The position numbers were made by a program, and so were the translations under genes. From an uncultured Bacilli bacterium (GTDB lineage: Bacteria > Bacillota_I > Bacilli_A > RF39 > UBA660): a DNA stretch of 40,922 bases. How positions within the stretch are numbered: the stretch's first letter is position 1; the number at the start of each line of letters is the position of its first letter. Below, one piece after another: positions 8,344-16,026 of the stretch. The notes beneath the pieces were generated by a model. The model ran no database searches. It was not told the DNA's origin and saw only the letters and a list, made by a program, of their open reading frames with translations. The stretch covers positions 1 through 40,922 of the forward strand of contig CAKPMN010000007.1 of assembly GCA_934168005.1 (NCBI GenBank). The letters run 5' to 3'.

Positions 8344-9642
8344 CTACTTTAATATTTCTTTTAACTTATTTTCTAGTTCTGATAAATCATTAGGACTCAT
8401 AAATACAAATACATTTCCTTTATATTCTTTTAATTTATCTATTGTATCTAGAGATATCATTTCTGCATTTTCTATATTATTCATGATATTTTCTACTTTA
8501 ACATCTGGATAATCTTCTTGTGACTCTCTTGCTGGATGAATTGGTAAAAAATACGCTTTGTCAACTTTTTGAAATACTTTTATAAAATCGTCTGTAAATT
8601 CTTTTGTTCTTGTAAATGTATGTGGTTGAAAAATTGAAATGATTTTCTTGCCTTCATATTTTTGTCTTATAGCGTGTAGTGTTGCATTTACTTCATTTGG
8701 ATGATGAGCATAGTCATCAATAATTACAGAATCATCTACTATTGTCTCATCAAATCTTCTTTTGGCTCCATCAAAAGTCTTAAATACTTTGTTTACTTCT
8801 TTTGCTTCTAGTCTTTCATAGTAGCATACTGCGATTGCTGCTAAGGCATCTAATAATTGATGTTTTCCAAATATTGGTAGATCGAAGAATCCATAATAAT
8901 TTCCTTCTACTTCTACTTCAAAGCTTGTCCCTGTAGTCTTATAATCTACATTAACTGCTCTAATATCATTATCTTCACTTAAGCCATAGAAAAATATTGG
9001 TTTTATCACATCTAATGAATGTGTATATGGATCATCCCCACAAGCTATTATTAACTTTTCTGCTTTATTTGCATATTCACGATATGCATCTATTACATCA
9101 TCCATGTTCTTGAAATAGTCTGTGTGGTCTAAATCTATATTAGTTATTATGGCATAGTATGGTGTGTAAGCAAGAAAATGTCTTCTATATTCACAAGATT
9201 CTAAAACAAAATATTCATTTTTAATATCTGCATGGCCTGTGCCATCGCCTATTAGGTAGTTAGCTCCTTTTATTGTATCTAATATATGTGATAACATTGC
9301 GGTTGTTGTTGTTTTGCCATGACATCCTGCTACACAAATTGTTTTAAATTTTTCTGTTAGTTTTCCAACCATCTCATTGTAAGAATATATTTTTAATCCT
9401 AATTCTTCAGCTTTTATTACTTCTTCGTGATCATCTTTAATTGATGCCCCCCTTATTATTTTCATATTCTCTTTTATATTATCTTTACTATAAGGTAAAA
9501 TAGGAATATTATTTTTAATTAATCCTTCTTCTGTAAAAAAATGTTTTTCTAAGTCAGAACCCTCTACATCGTATCCTAAACACTTCATGATTTGTGCGAG
9601 TGAACTCATACCAGCCCCTTTAATTCCGATAAAGTGATACAT
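8344..9642 (-). CDS. murC: UDP-N-acetylmuramate--L-alanine ligase
   Basis: Cytosolic ATP-dependent ligase that adds L-alanine to UDP-N-acetylmuramate, the first amino-acid step of peptidoglycan synthesis. Visible motifs: nucleotide-binding start FIGIKGAGM, P-loop AGCHGKTTT (about 105-113), ITNIDLDHTDYF, GKHQLLDALAA, the substrate motif DDYAHHP and FQPHTFTR. At 432 residues it equals the Bacillus protein. A strong AAGGAGG site precedes the ATG. It follows the tadC-like fragment by only 11 bases on the same strand, so it probably shares the end of the pilus transcript, a less usual position for murC. It also shows that this organism makes a cell wall. Confidence 0.97.
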   Translation of the reverse strand: MYHFIGIKGAGMSSLAQIMKCLGYDVEGSDLEKHFFTEEGLIKNNIPILPYSKDNIKENMKIIRGASIKDDHEEVIKAEELGLKIYSYNEMVGKLTEKFKTICVAGCHGKTTTTAMLSHILDTIKGANYLIGDGTGHADIKNEYFVLESCEYRRHFLAYTPYYAIITNIDLDHTDYFKNMDDVIDAYREYANKAEKLIIACGDDPYTHSLDVIKPIFFYGLSEDNDIRAVNVDYKTTGTSFEVEVEGNYYGFFDLPIFGKHQLLDALAAIAVCYYERLEAKEVNKVFKTFDGAKRRFDETIVDDSVIIDDYAHHPNEVNATLHAIRQKYEGKKIISIFQPHTFTRTKEFTDDFIKVFQKVDKAYFLPIHPARESQEDYPDVKVENIMNNIENAEMISLDTIDKLKEYKGNVFVFMSPNDLSELENKLKEILK

Positions 9643-9653
9643 AAAAATCCTCC

Positions 9654-9902
9654 TTAAAATAAATTTATGATTACTGGTCCTAAAACCAGCATTAGAATAA
9701 GTGGTACTATAAATATTACAGATACTATACTTATTTTTATTGGTATTTTATTTATTTCCCCTTTTATTTCTAATATTTGTTTGTCTCTTAGAAAATCGAT
9801 TTGGTCATACATTGTATCTATTATATTATTACCAAAGACATTTGTTTGTGTAATATTTAACAAAATATTATTAACTGTTTCTGATGGAATTCTTTTTTTC
9901 AT
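9654..9902 (-). CDS. TadC-like protein, C-terminal fragment after an in-frame stop
   Basis: 82 residues in the same reading frame as the gene just upstream, separated from it only by a TAA (9912-9914) and three codons. It reads KKRIPSETVNNILLNITQT...FLRDKQ and ends with one long hydrophobic helix (about 54-81) carrying a final LILMLVLGPVI. That is the usual end of T2SSF/TadC membrane proteins. No ribosome site precedes the ATG at 9902 (GAATAACTAGAAGACATG), so independent translation is doubtful. Most likely the 3' part of a tadC gene broken by one nonsense change, unless the stop is read through or is a sequence error. Confidence 0.6.
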   Translation of the reverse strand: MKKRIPSETVNNILLNITQTNVFGNNIIDTMYDQIDFLRDKQILEIKGEINKIPIKISIVSVIFIVPLILMLVLGPVIINLF

Positions 9903-9911
9903 GTCTTCTAG

Positions 9912-10373
9912 TTATTCCATAAGTGATTTTCCAAATTTTACCTCAAATAATGTCTTTCTAAATTCTCTTGATATTTCAGAATCAACATTATCTACTGCAA
10001 CTTCTAAGGCATGTTCTAGGTTTCTTCCTGATTCTAGTGTAAGTGTTAGAATTTCAAAGAAGCTAAGTGCCTCATGATCTAGTCTTTTTATTCTTTTTTT
10101 GATTGGTATCTCAAGTGTTACTAAGTAGAATAAGTAATAGTAAATTACTGTTAATATTGGGGCTATTACGTATCCAAAATCACCTGTATTATATAAAAGT
10201 ATTAAGAAAAATATAATTGATGTTACTAATCTAACTGTTATATATGTTGTTCCATCTTGCATCAATTTTTTATACATTTTGCTCTTTACTTCTATTACAT
10301 CTAATCCTAAGTAAGATATTTGTCTTTCAACTTTTGTGACATCTTTTTTTCTATAAATTTCTATATTATTCAT
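9912..10373 (-). CDS. tadC: TadC-like pilus assembly membrane protein, N-terminal part (interrupted)
   Basis: Inner-membrane platform protein of the Tad/Flp type IV pilus machine, T2SSF family. Two membrane helices (about residues 47-62 and 67-87) are followed by the T2SSF helical domain: LSFFEILTLTLESGRNLEHALEVA and FRKTLFEVKFGKSLME. A TAA then stops the frame exactly where the family continues, and the expected continuation (LEDMKKRIPSE and so on) lies in frame at 9654-9911. Joined, the protein would have about 239 residues. It lies 4 bases after the tadB-like gene and is last of the pilus genes. With 153 residues it lacks the second half of the domain, so it may be inactive. Confidence 0.7.
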   Translation of the reverse strand: MNNIEIYRKKDVTKVERQISYLGLDVIEVKSKMYKKLMQDGTTYITVRLVTSIIFFLILLYNTGDFGYVIAPILTVIYYYLFYLVTLEIPIKKRIKRLDHEALSFFEILTLTLESGRNLEHALEVAVDNVDSEISREFRKTLFEVKFGKSLME

Positions 10374-10377
10374 TTTG

Positions 10378-11898
10378 TCACATCCTTACTTTCATGATTT
10401 TTCTTACTGTCCATACATATAGTAAATATATTACTAGCATTATTGATGTTATTATTAGTCCTAGAGGTGTTGTATAAAGTGGTACAAAGTATGTTGGCTC
10501 TATTAAACTGATAAATAATATAAAGAAAAATGGTACTAAGAACAATATATAGACTATCATCTTTGATGAACCTGTAAGTGAAGCTAATTCTAATCTTAAA
10601 CGTTTTTTACTAAATAATGTTCTTTCAATTGACGAAAATACTTTAATTATGTTTCCACCTGTTTTATTTAGTATTGTAAGAGAAGCGGTTAGATAAGTTA
10701 CTTCTTCTATTTGTATTCTATCTGCTAATCGTTTAAATACTTCTTCTATTGATAATCCAAAAGATATTTCCATATGCATTTTTTTAAATTCTAATCCAAT
10801 TGGACCTGATAATTCTTTTGTTACTAGTTCTATTGCTTGTTGAATGCTTCTTCCTGATTTAAAAGCATTATTCATTATTATTATAGCTTGTAATAAATCA
10901 TTTTCTAGTTTTTGTTTATATAGTTTATAATTAACTATATATATTATATCTGGCAAGAAGAATCCAAATATAAATGGTAATATAAGTTCATATATTATTA
11001 TCAATTTATATCTTATTATTGATGATAATATTGATATTATTATGAATAATATTCCACTAAATACTTTAGTTGAAACAAAGTCTATTCCTTCTTTATAATG
11101 TGATGAATAAAGTGGAATATATTTGTCATATTTTTTTGAATATTTTTTTACTACTTCTGATTTTAATAAAATACTATTTAGTTTTTTAATCCATTTATAG
11201 AACTCATTTATTACTTTATCAATAGTTCCTTTTCTTCTATCGTGAAGAGATTCTGTTGAATATTTTATTATTTTCTTTTCTAGATTTATACTTCTTATAT
11301 ATCTAATAAGTGAATATATAAGAAGTATTGATAATAGTATTACAATTCCTAGTAAAGTATTTAATTCTTTTGAATGATCTTTTGTTACTTTAAATATTAT
11401 TTCTTTTGTTTCTGTGTTTCCGGCACTATCTGATACTGAACATGTTATTTTTTGTGTTCCAAGTTTAGTAAAATCATTATTTGAAGTATCACATGTTAGT
11501 TTATCAAATAATTTTCCTTGTTCTGGATCATAAACAATAATATTATCTTCAAATTCTTTTATATTAAAGTCTTTATTTTCTTTTAGTTTATGTATTTCTA
11601 TATATGGTTTTTGAATTATTATCTTTGGTGATGTTGTATCTAGTTTATAAAGTCCTGATTCTTCTGTTTTTTTAACGTTTCCTTTTTCTATCTTTTCTAT
11701 TTTTATCTTATATGTTCCGGATTCTTCAAATATAAAGTTTGTTGATTTATTTCCTTTTACATTATTTTTTTCAAAAACTTCATCATCTTTATAAACTGTA
11801 TACGTATATGACAAAACAGTAGTTGATGGTTTATATGTCGTTTCAACTATTTTATTTGTCAAATCTGTCTGATAAACTGTAAAACTACTGTTTTTCAT
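10378..11898 (-). CDS. tadB: TadB-like pilus platform protein with an N-terminal Ig-like extension
   Basis: The C-terminal half (about 180-506) is a T2SSF/TadB membrane protein. It has membrane helices at about 181-198, two close together near 275-325, and two at the C-terminus. The domain core reads LLQAIIIMNNAFKSGRSIQQAIELV and GLEFKKMHMEISFGLSIEEVFKRLA. The N-terminal 175 residues are unusual for TadB: they contain beta-rich Ig/PKD-like sequence, with FEESGTYKIKI near 56-67. A second domain (about 86-172) starts DTTSPKI and ends TCSVSDSAGNTETKEIIFKV, like DUF5011/Ig-like surface domains. No signal peptide is seen, so this part would have to cross the membrane by an N-out topology. ATG preceded by TAGGAGGTAAC; starts 9 bases after tadA. 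Confidence 0.85.
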   Translation of the reverse strand: MKNSSFTVYQTDLTNKIVETTYKPSTTVLSYTYTVYKDDEVFEKNNVKGNKSTNFIFEESGTYKIKIEKIEKGNVKKTEESGLYKLDTTSPKIIIQKPYIEIHKLKENKDFNIKEFEDNIIVYDPEQGKLFDKLTCDTSNNDFTKLGTQKITCSVSDSAGNTETKEIIFKVTKDHSKELNTLLGIVILLSILLIYSLIRYIRSINLEKKIIKYSTESLHDRRKGTIDKVINEFYKWIKKLNSILLKSEVVKKYSKKYDKYIPLYSSHYKEGIDFVSTKVFSGILFIIISILSSIIRYKLIIIYELILPFIFGFFLPDIIYIVNYKLYKQKLENDLLQAIIIMNNAFKSGRSIQQAIELVTKELSGPIGLEFKKMHMEISFGLSIEEVFKRLADRIQIEEVTYLTASLTILNKTGGNIIKVFSSIERTLFSKKRLRLELASLTGSSKMIVYILFLVPFFFILFISLIEPTYFVPLYTTPLGLIITSIMLVIYLLYVWTVRKIMKVRM

Positions 11899-11907
11899 AG
11901 TTACCTC

Positions 11908-13236
11908 CTATCCATATATATCTTCTAGAGTATTTATTCCTCTTTCTTTTATCTTCTTATAAATCGTTGGAACACGTTTTGACATTACAAATTCGCCTAT
12001 TACGTCTCCTTTTTCTGTTAAACCTTTTTGTCTAAATGAGAAAACTTCTCTTAATTCTATGACATCGTTTTTAAATCCTGTTATTTCTGATATTGAAGTT
12101 ATTTTTCTTCTACCATCTGATAGACGTTGTATATGAACTACTATATCTATAGCATTTTCAATGTATTCTCTTAATGCTTTAATTGGTATTTCCATACCAG
12201 CCATTAGAATCATTGTCTCTAGTCTATTTAAAGCATCGGTTGGGCCATTGGCATGCATTGTTGTAAGTGAACCATTGTGTCCTGTATTCATAGCTTGTAA
12301 CATATCGAAAGCTTCTTTGCCACGGACTTCTCCAACAATTATTCTATCTGGTCTCATACGAAGTGAGTTTATTACTAGATCTCTTATTGTTACTTCTCCT
12401 TGACCTTCATAATTTGTTAATCTTGTCTCTAGTGAAATAACATGTTCTTGTTCTAGTTTAAGTTCAGCTGCATCTTCTATTGTAATAATTCTCTCATCAT
12501 GGCCTATGAAGCTTGATAAAACATTTAGAAGTGTTGTTTTACCTCCTCCAGTTCCTCCACATATAATGATGTTTAGCTTAGCTTGAACACATGCTTCTAG
12601 AAATCTTGCCATATAAGGTGTTAATGTACCATTTCTTAAAAAGTCATCTATATTAGCTAATTCTGGCTTAAATTTACGAATTGTAAGTACTGGGCCTTTA
12701 AGTGATAATGGCGGTATTACAGCATTTAATCTTGATCCGTCAGCTAATCTGGCATCTACCATTGGATTTGATGTATCTATAGTTCTTCCTAGTGGTTGAA
12801 TCATTCTTTGAATTGTTCTTATTATGTGATCATCATTTATAAATGAAACAGAGTCATCTTTTATTATTTGGCCATTTAATTCTATATAAACTTCATTAGT
12901 TCCATTTACCATTATTTCTGTTATGTCTTTATCTTTTAATAGTTCTGATATTGGGCCATATCCATTTACTTCATTATCTATTAGGTTATATAAATAATTT
13001 CTTTCTTGGTCTTGAAGATCGTAACCTTCTATGGAAGCATCTATTTCTTCTTTTATAAAGTCATTAATATTTCCTTTAGCGTGAATATTGTTGTCTATTA
13101 AATTTTGAATTATTTTACTTCTTAATTCGTCTAATAGCTCTTTGTTAGTAAAAGCTTCATAGTCTTTTACTTCTATTTTTTTTGCTTCTTCTTCTGCTAC
13201 TTCGAATTCATCTATTAATTTACGCAACTTAATCAC
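11908..13236 (-). CDS. tadA: TadA/CpaF-type secretion ATPase
   Basis: Hexameric cytosolic ATPase that powers assembly (and perhaps retraction) of Flp pili. Visible: N-terminal domain with YGPISELLKDKDITEIMVNG (93-112), NPMVDARLADGSRLNAVIPP, Walker A GGTGGGKT (227-234; Gly where Ser is more usual), Asp/Glu box TIEDAAELKL, Walker B DRIIVGEVRG (297-306) and His box TGHNGSLTTMHAN (318-330). 442 residues, normal for CpaF. It starts with GTG at 13236, sharing GTGA with the TGA of the tadZ-like gene, and is preceded by AAGAAGAG. This overlap indicates coupled translation. Confidence 0.95.
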   Translation of the reverse strand: MIKLRKLIDEFEVAEEEAKKIEVKDYEAFTNKELLDELRSKIIQNLIDNNIHAKGNINDFIKEEIDASIEGYDLQDQERNYLYNLIDNEVNGYGPISELLKDKDITEIMVNGTNEVYIELNGQIIKDDSVSFINDDHIIRTIQRMIQPLGRTIDTSNPMVDARLADGSRLNAVIPPLSLKGPVLTIRKFKPELANIDDFLRNGTLTPYMARFLEACVQAKLNIIICGGTGGGKTTLLNVLSSFIGHDERIITIEDAAELKLEQEHVISLETRLTNYEGQGEVTIRDLVINSLRMRPDRIIVGEVRGKEAFDMLQAMNTGHNGSLTTMHANGPTDALNRLETMILMAGMEIPIKALREYIENAIDIVVHIQRLSDGRRKITSISEITGFKNDVIELREVFSFRQKGLTEKGDVIGEFVMSKRVPTIYKKIKERGINTLEDIYG

Positions 13237-13994
13237 TCTTCTTTCACTAACACTGATGCTTTTATTTTCTCTAAAATATTAATTCCTTTTTTGTATCTAG
13301 TTCTTATTTTTTTATCTAATGTTATTATTTTACCATCTAATGTATATGAGTCTATATTTTTAATAAAGAAACTTGCTGGTATGACATAATCAATATTATC
13401 ATGTATCATATGTCTTATATCATATTTTGTTAAATATCCTAGTCTTGATGATAATGCTTCATTTAGAATTATTTTATAATTTGTTTTCTCAATATCATTG
13501 AAAATTGAGACTATTGTTCTCATATTTTTTAAATCAACTGGATCATTTGTTACAACGTATAACAGTTCATCTGCCGCATCTAATGCGACTAGGTTAAATT
13601 CTGTCATTGTATGATTTGTATCCATCACAATATAATCATATCTTGTTTTTAGTTTTGATATGGCAATGTTTAAATATTTACTACTTATTTTATTTGATAA
13701 TCTTGGATCTTTTGGCGCTGGTAAAATATAAATATAATCATTATATTTTGTAACATATTCTTCTTCTGTCACATATCTGTTATTTTTTAAATCGTCAACT
13801 AATGTGAATAATGATTTATCTGGGTTGGCTTTTGTTGATAGAGCAACTCCACATCCATATAAATCAGCATCTAGTAAAAGGACTTTTTTCTTTTCTTCTG
13901 ATAATAATCCTGTTAGCGCTAGAGCTAATGTAGTTTTTCCTGTTCCTCCTTTAGCTGATGTAATTGTAATTATTTTTGCTTGTTTTAAAGACAT
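13233..13994 (-). CDS. tadZ: TadZ/CpaE-like MinD/ParA-family ATPase
   Basis: P-loop ATPase with the deviant Walker motif KGGTGKTT at residues 15-22, followed by LLLDADLYGCGVA (switch region) and YIVMDTNHTMTEFN. In Tad loci such proteins place the pilus machine in the cell. At 253 residues it lacks the N-terminal receiver-like domain of long CpaE proteins. A ribosome site AAAAGGAG precedes the ATG. It sits directly between the TadG-like gene (5-base gap) and tadA (4-base overlap), which supports the assignment over a chromosome-partition ParA. Confidence 0.85.
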   Translation of the reverse strand: MSLKQAKIITITSAKGGTGKTTLALALTGLLSEEKKKVLLLDADLYGCGVALSTKANPDKSLFTLVDDLKNNRYVTEEEYVTKYNDYIYILPAPKDPRLSNKISSKYLNIAISKLKTRYDYIVMDTNHTMTEFNLVALDAADELLYVVTNDPVDLKNMRTIVSIFNDIEKTNYKIILNEALSSRLGYLTKYDIRHMIHDNIDYVIPASFFIKNIDSYTLDGKIITLDKKIRTRYKKGINILEKIKASVLVKEE

Positions 13995-13999
13995 ATGAA

Positions 14000-14350
14000 T
14001 TACTCCTTTTTATTCTTTGTTTTTGTGATATCAAATTCTGTTAAATTCTTACCATAGATATTTATAAAACCTGTTTTTATATTTTTTTTAATATGAATTG
14101 TTACTTCTCTTTCATTTGTTTTTATATCTATATATGATATATCATCTATATTTTTATTTATTAAATTATTTATTTCATCTTCACTCAAATTATATTCAAC
14201 TGCATTTTCTAATGTTTTATCAAGTGTTTTATTTAATTTGCTTTTGTTTAGCGTTAAAAGTCCATAATCTATTATTAAAGCCATGAATATTAATATAAAT
14301 GGTAATAAAAGTAAAAATAATACTAAAACTTGTCCTCTATTTTGCTTCAT
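14000..14350 (-). CDS. TadG/TadE-like minor pilin
   Basis: 116-residue pseudopilin. The start MKQNRGQVLVLF is followed by one hydrophobic helix (about 8-30) with the TadG-like pattern LLPFILIFMALIIDYG. Cleavage would be after Gly6, as in class III prepilins, though the +5 Glu is replaced by Leu. The extracellular part is short and charged. Its start overlaps the previous pilin-like gene by 14 bases. It probably forms a minor or base component of the pilus. Confidence 0.75.
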   Translation of the reverse strand: MKQNRGQVLVLFLLLLPFILIFMALIIDYGLLTLNKSKLNKTLDKTLENAVEYNLSEDEINNLINKNIDDISYIDIKTNEREVTIHIKKNIKTGFINIYGKNLTEFDITKTKNKKE

Positions 14351-14678
14351 AAAATGTTCTTTCTACTTCTATTTTATAATTACTTCCTAGTATTTTAGAT
14401 AATCCAGGTGTTATGATTTTTGTACTTTTATTTAGCTTTATTGTTATATATTTATCGTTTTTTGTTTTATCATAGCTTATTTTGTTTGATAATAAATATG
14501 GTTCTATTTTATCTTCAGAATTATTTTCATATAAATCTATTACATAATCTAATTCATTTTCTAATTGATATTTTTTATAAATAATTCCTCCTAGGTCGAT
14601 TGTTCCTAATATGAATAATAAAAATACTGGTAATACAAGTATAAATTCAACTAATGCCTGTCCTTTTTCATTTCTCAT
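14337..14678 (-). CDS. tadE: TadE-like minor pilin
   Basis: 113 residues. It begins MRNEKGQALVEF, a class III prepilin signal with cleavage after Gly6 and Glu at +5, followed by a hydrophobic helix (about 12-28) and IDLGGIIYKKYQLENELDYV as in TadE proteins. A ribosome site AGGAAG lies 10 bases before the ATG. It follows the major Flp pilin gene but is separated from it by a terminator, so it is likely expressed at a lower level by read-through. Confidence 0.8.
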   Translation of the reverse strand: MRNEKGQALVEFILVLPVFLLFILGTIDLGGIIYKKYQLENELDYVIDLYENNSEDKIEPYLLSNKISYDKTKNDKYITIKLNKSTKIITPGLSKILGSNYKIEVERTFYEAK

Positions 14679-14739
14679 ATTATCAGACTTCCTATTCTAA
14701 GAAATATTATATCAAAAATAATATAAAACGACAATAAAA

Positions 14740-14761
14740 AAGAAAGAATTTGTTCTTTCTA
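14740..14761 (-). terminator. Terminator after the flp pilin gene
   Basis: Minus-strand stem AGAAAGAA/TTCTTTCT with a CAAA loop and a T-rich tail directly after the stop. As it lies inside the pilus operon it probably lets the pilin be made in excess of the machine proteins. Confidence 0.75.
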
Positions 14762-14956
14762 ATCTACACAAGTTCCTTCTCCTGGTTTTGAACCTTCAAC
14801 ATATGTTTTTCCTATTAAATTACATGAAGACTTAGTCATTGAATCTTGTAAATATCCACCTAATAATTTTACAACACTAACTACTACTACACTTATTACA
14901 GCAATGATAAGTAAGTATTCAACTAATGCCTGTCCTTTTTGATTTAAATTTTTCAT
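14759..14956 (-). CDS. flp: Flp/Fap-type major pilin
   Basis: 65-residue class III (Tad) pilin. It begins MKNLNQKG then QALVEYLLI: cleavage after Gly8, with Glu at +5 and Tyr at +6 of the mature form. One helix (about 11-33) is followed by a short tail with two cysteines (45, 63) that may form a disulfide. Start: a GGAGGG ribosome site lies 7 bases before this ATG; an ATG 6 bases upstream is too close. It is the first gene of the Tad locus and has its own promoter and terminator. No prepilin peptidase gene is seen in the window. Confidence 0.88.
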   Translation of the reverse strand: MKNLNQKGQALVEYLLIIAVISVVVVSVVKLLGGYLQDSMTKSSCNLIGKTYVEGSKPGEGTCVD

Positions 14957-14988
14957 TTCCATACCCTCCTAGTATCATATAACTACAT

Positions 14989-15015
14989 ATTATACTTTTT
15001 TTCGACTTTTGTCAA
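14989..15015 (-). promoter_or_regulatory. Promoter of the Tad pilus locus
   Basis: Minus strand: perfect TTGACA (15015-15010) and perfect TATAAT (14994-14989), with a slightly short 15-base spacer. It is back to back with the DUF192 gene promoter. Confidence 0.6.
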
Positions 15016-15030
15016 TTGATTTGATATAAT
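15001..15030 (+). promoter_or_regulatory. Promoter of the DUF192 gene
   Basis: TTCGAC at 15001-15006, 18-base spacer, perfect TATAAT at 15025-15030. Only about 15 bases separate it from the start codon, so the leader is very short. Confidence 0.55.
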
Positions 15031-15046
15031 ATATTTGGTGGTTATA

Positions 15047-15346
15047 ATGAACTTAGAAATTAAAAATTGTAACAGTTTATTTTCACGTTTTATGGGTATG
15101 ATGTTTTTAAAAAGTTCTAATAAAGGTTACTTTTTTTATAGAACTAGTAGTATTCATACTTGTTTTTGTAATTTCAATATAGATTGCGTCTTACTTGATA
15201 AAAATAATAATGTTATTGATATTGTCTATGATTTAAAACCTTGGAGATTTTATTTTTTTAAATGTTATTCTATTTTGGAGTTTCAAAGTGGAATAATTAA
15301 TTCTATGAAAAAAGATGATATTACTCACCTTTTAAAATGTCTTTAA
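15047..15346 (+). CDS. DUF192 family protein
   Basis: 99-residue member of DUF192, small proteins of unknown biochemical role often found next to Tad pilus genes. It shows the family order: an N-terminal MGMMF (RxxGLMF-like) segment, a central NFNIDCVLLDKNNNVIDIV, and the late YSILEFQSGIIN that matches the family's vLEl-x-G. I start at ATG 15047 because GGTGG at 15037-15041 is a suitable ribosome site; TTG and GTG codons upstream are less likely. It points away from the pilus genes, and its 3' end overlaps the next convergent gene by 26 bases. Confidence 0.75.
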   Translation: MNLEIKNCNSLFSRFMGMMFLKSSNKGYFFYRTSSIHTCFCNFNIDCVLLDKNNNVIDIVYDLKPWRFYFFKCYSILEFQSGIINSMKKDDITHLLKCL

Positions 15347-16025
15347 TCAAATCTTTAGCCTTTATTGTTGATTCTTTTAGATCTTCAGCTCCTTGTTTAA
15401 AGGAGTTTTTTATTTCATCTTGAGTTTCTTGATCTATCTTAGAATCTATATAATTATTTACCTTTTCCTTTGTTTCATTATATTTATCTTTTGCTTCGTC
15501 TTTTAATTTTATTGTTTTTTCTTTTACTTTTTCTTTATAATTTGGATATTTTTCTTCTATTTTATTATCTAATTCATAATACAAGTTTAATATTTTTTCT
15601 TTTGTTTTATCTGTTAAATCTTTGAATGTATAACCTTTTATTGTTGTTTCGTTGTTAATAAAAGCTTTTATACTTTCATAGGTACTTTTTAGTTTTGATT
15701 CTGTAGATGTTTCCTTATTTTCAAAATACATGACAACCTCACTTTCTTCTTGTGAGTTCACTGTTTCGCGATTTTCTTCTTTTTTAGTTTCAATTTGTTC
15801 TTTATTAGTAATTTCTTGTTTTTCTCTTAATTCAGTCTCATTTATTTTATTTTCTTCTTGTTTAATTATATTGTTTTCTTCTTGTTTAATTACATTGTTT
15901 TCTTCTTGTTTAATTATATTGCTTTCTTCTATTACTTCATATTCTTTTAAGTCTTTTATTTCATTTTTATTTACTTGGTTGTTTAATACAAATACACTTA
16001 TTAGTACAATTAATAATAATTTCAT
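15321..16025 (-). CDS. Secreted or lipid-free exported protein with 8-residue repeats, unknown
   Basis: 234 residues from the ATG at 16025, which has AAGGAAG six to seven bases upstream. It starts with a short signal sequence MKLLLIVLISVFVLNN. Residues about 30-55 contain three 8-residue repeats (NIIKQEEN-like) encoded by exact or near-exact 24-base units at 15850-15921. The remainder is highly charged (Lys/Glu) and helical, with a C-terminal coiled-coil-like region (about 140-230). No enzyme motif is seen. It starts one base after the queH stop, so it is in the queH transcript. Confidence 0.6.
   Translation of the reverse strand: MKLLLIVLISVFVLNNQVNKNEIKDLKEYEVIEESNIIKQEENNVIKQEENNIIKQEENKINETELREKQEITNKEQIETKKEENRETVNSQEESEVVMYFENKETSTESKLKSTYESIKAFINNETTIKGYTFKDLTDKTKEKILNLYYELDNKIEEKYPNYKEKVKEKTIKLKDEAKDKYNETKEKVNNYIDSKIDQETQDEIKNSFKQGAEDLKESTIKAKDLIKDILKGE
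15850..15921. repeat. Three 24-bp tandem repeats in a coding region
   Basis: Three head-to-tail 24-base units (15850-15873, 15874-15897, 15898-15921) differ at one base. They encode the 8-residue repeats of the exported protein; copy changes would keep the frame. Confidence 0.85.
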
Positions 16026-16026
16026 A

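Noticed and set aside
9912..9914. A frameshift as the cause of the split tadC-like gene
   Set aside because: Both halves are in the same frame and no bases are missing; the only break is the TAA itself.
9912..9914. Alternative genetic code explaining the in-frame stop
   Set aside because: TAA ends many other genes here and TGA is also used as stop, so neither code 4 nor a TAA reassignment fits.
9660..10080. A plus-strand ORF of 136 codons opposite the tadC-like genes
   Set aside because: It is an antisense shadow of the TadC-like sequence; the minus-strand frame carries recognisable T2SSF motifs and the plus frame none.
15850..15921. CRISPR array
   Set aside because: The 24-base units are directly adjacent without spacers and encode an 8-residue peptide repeat.
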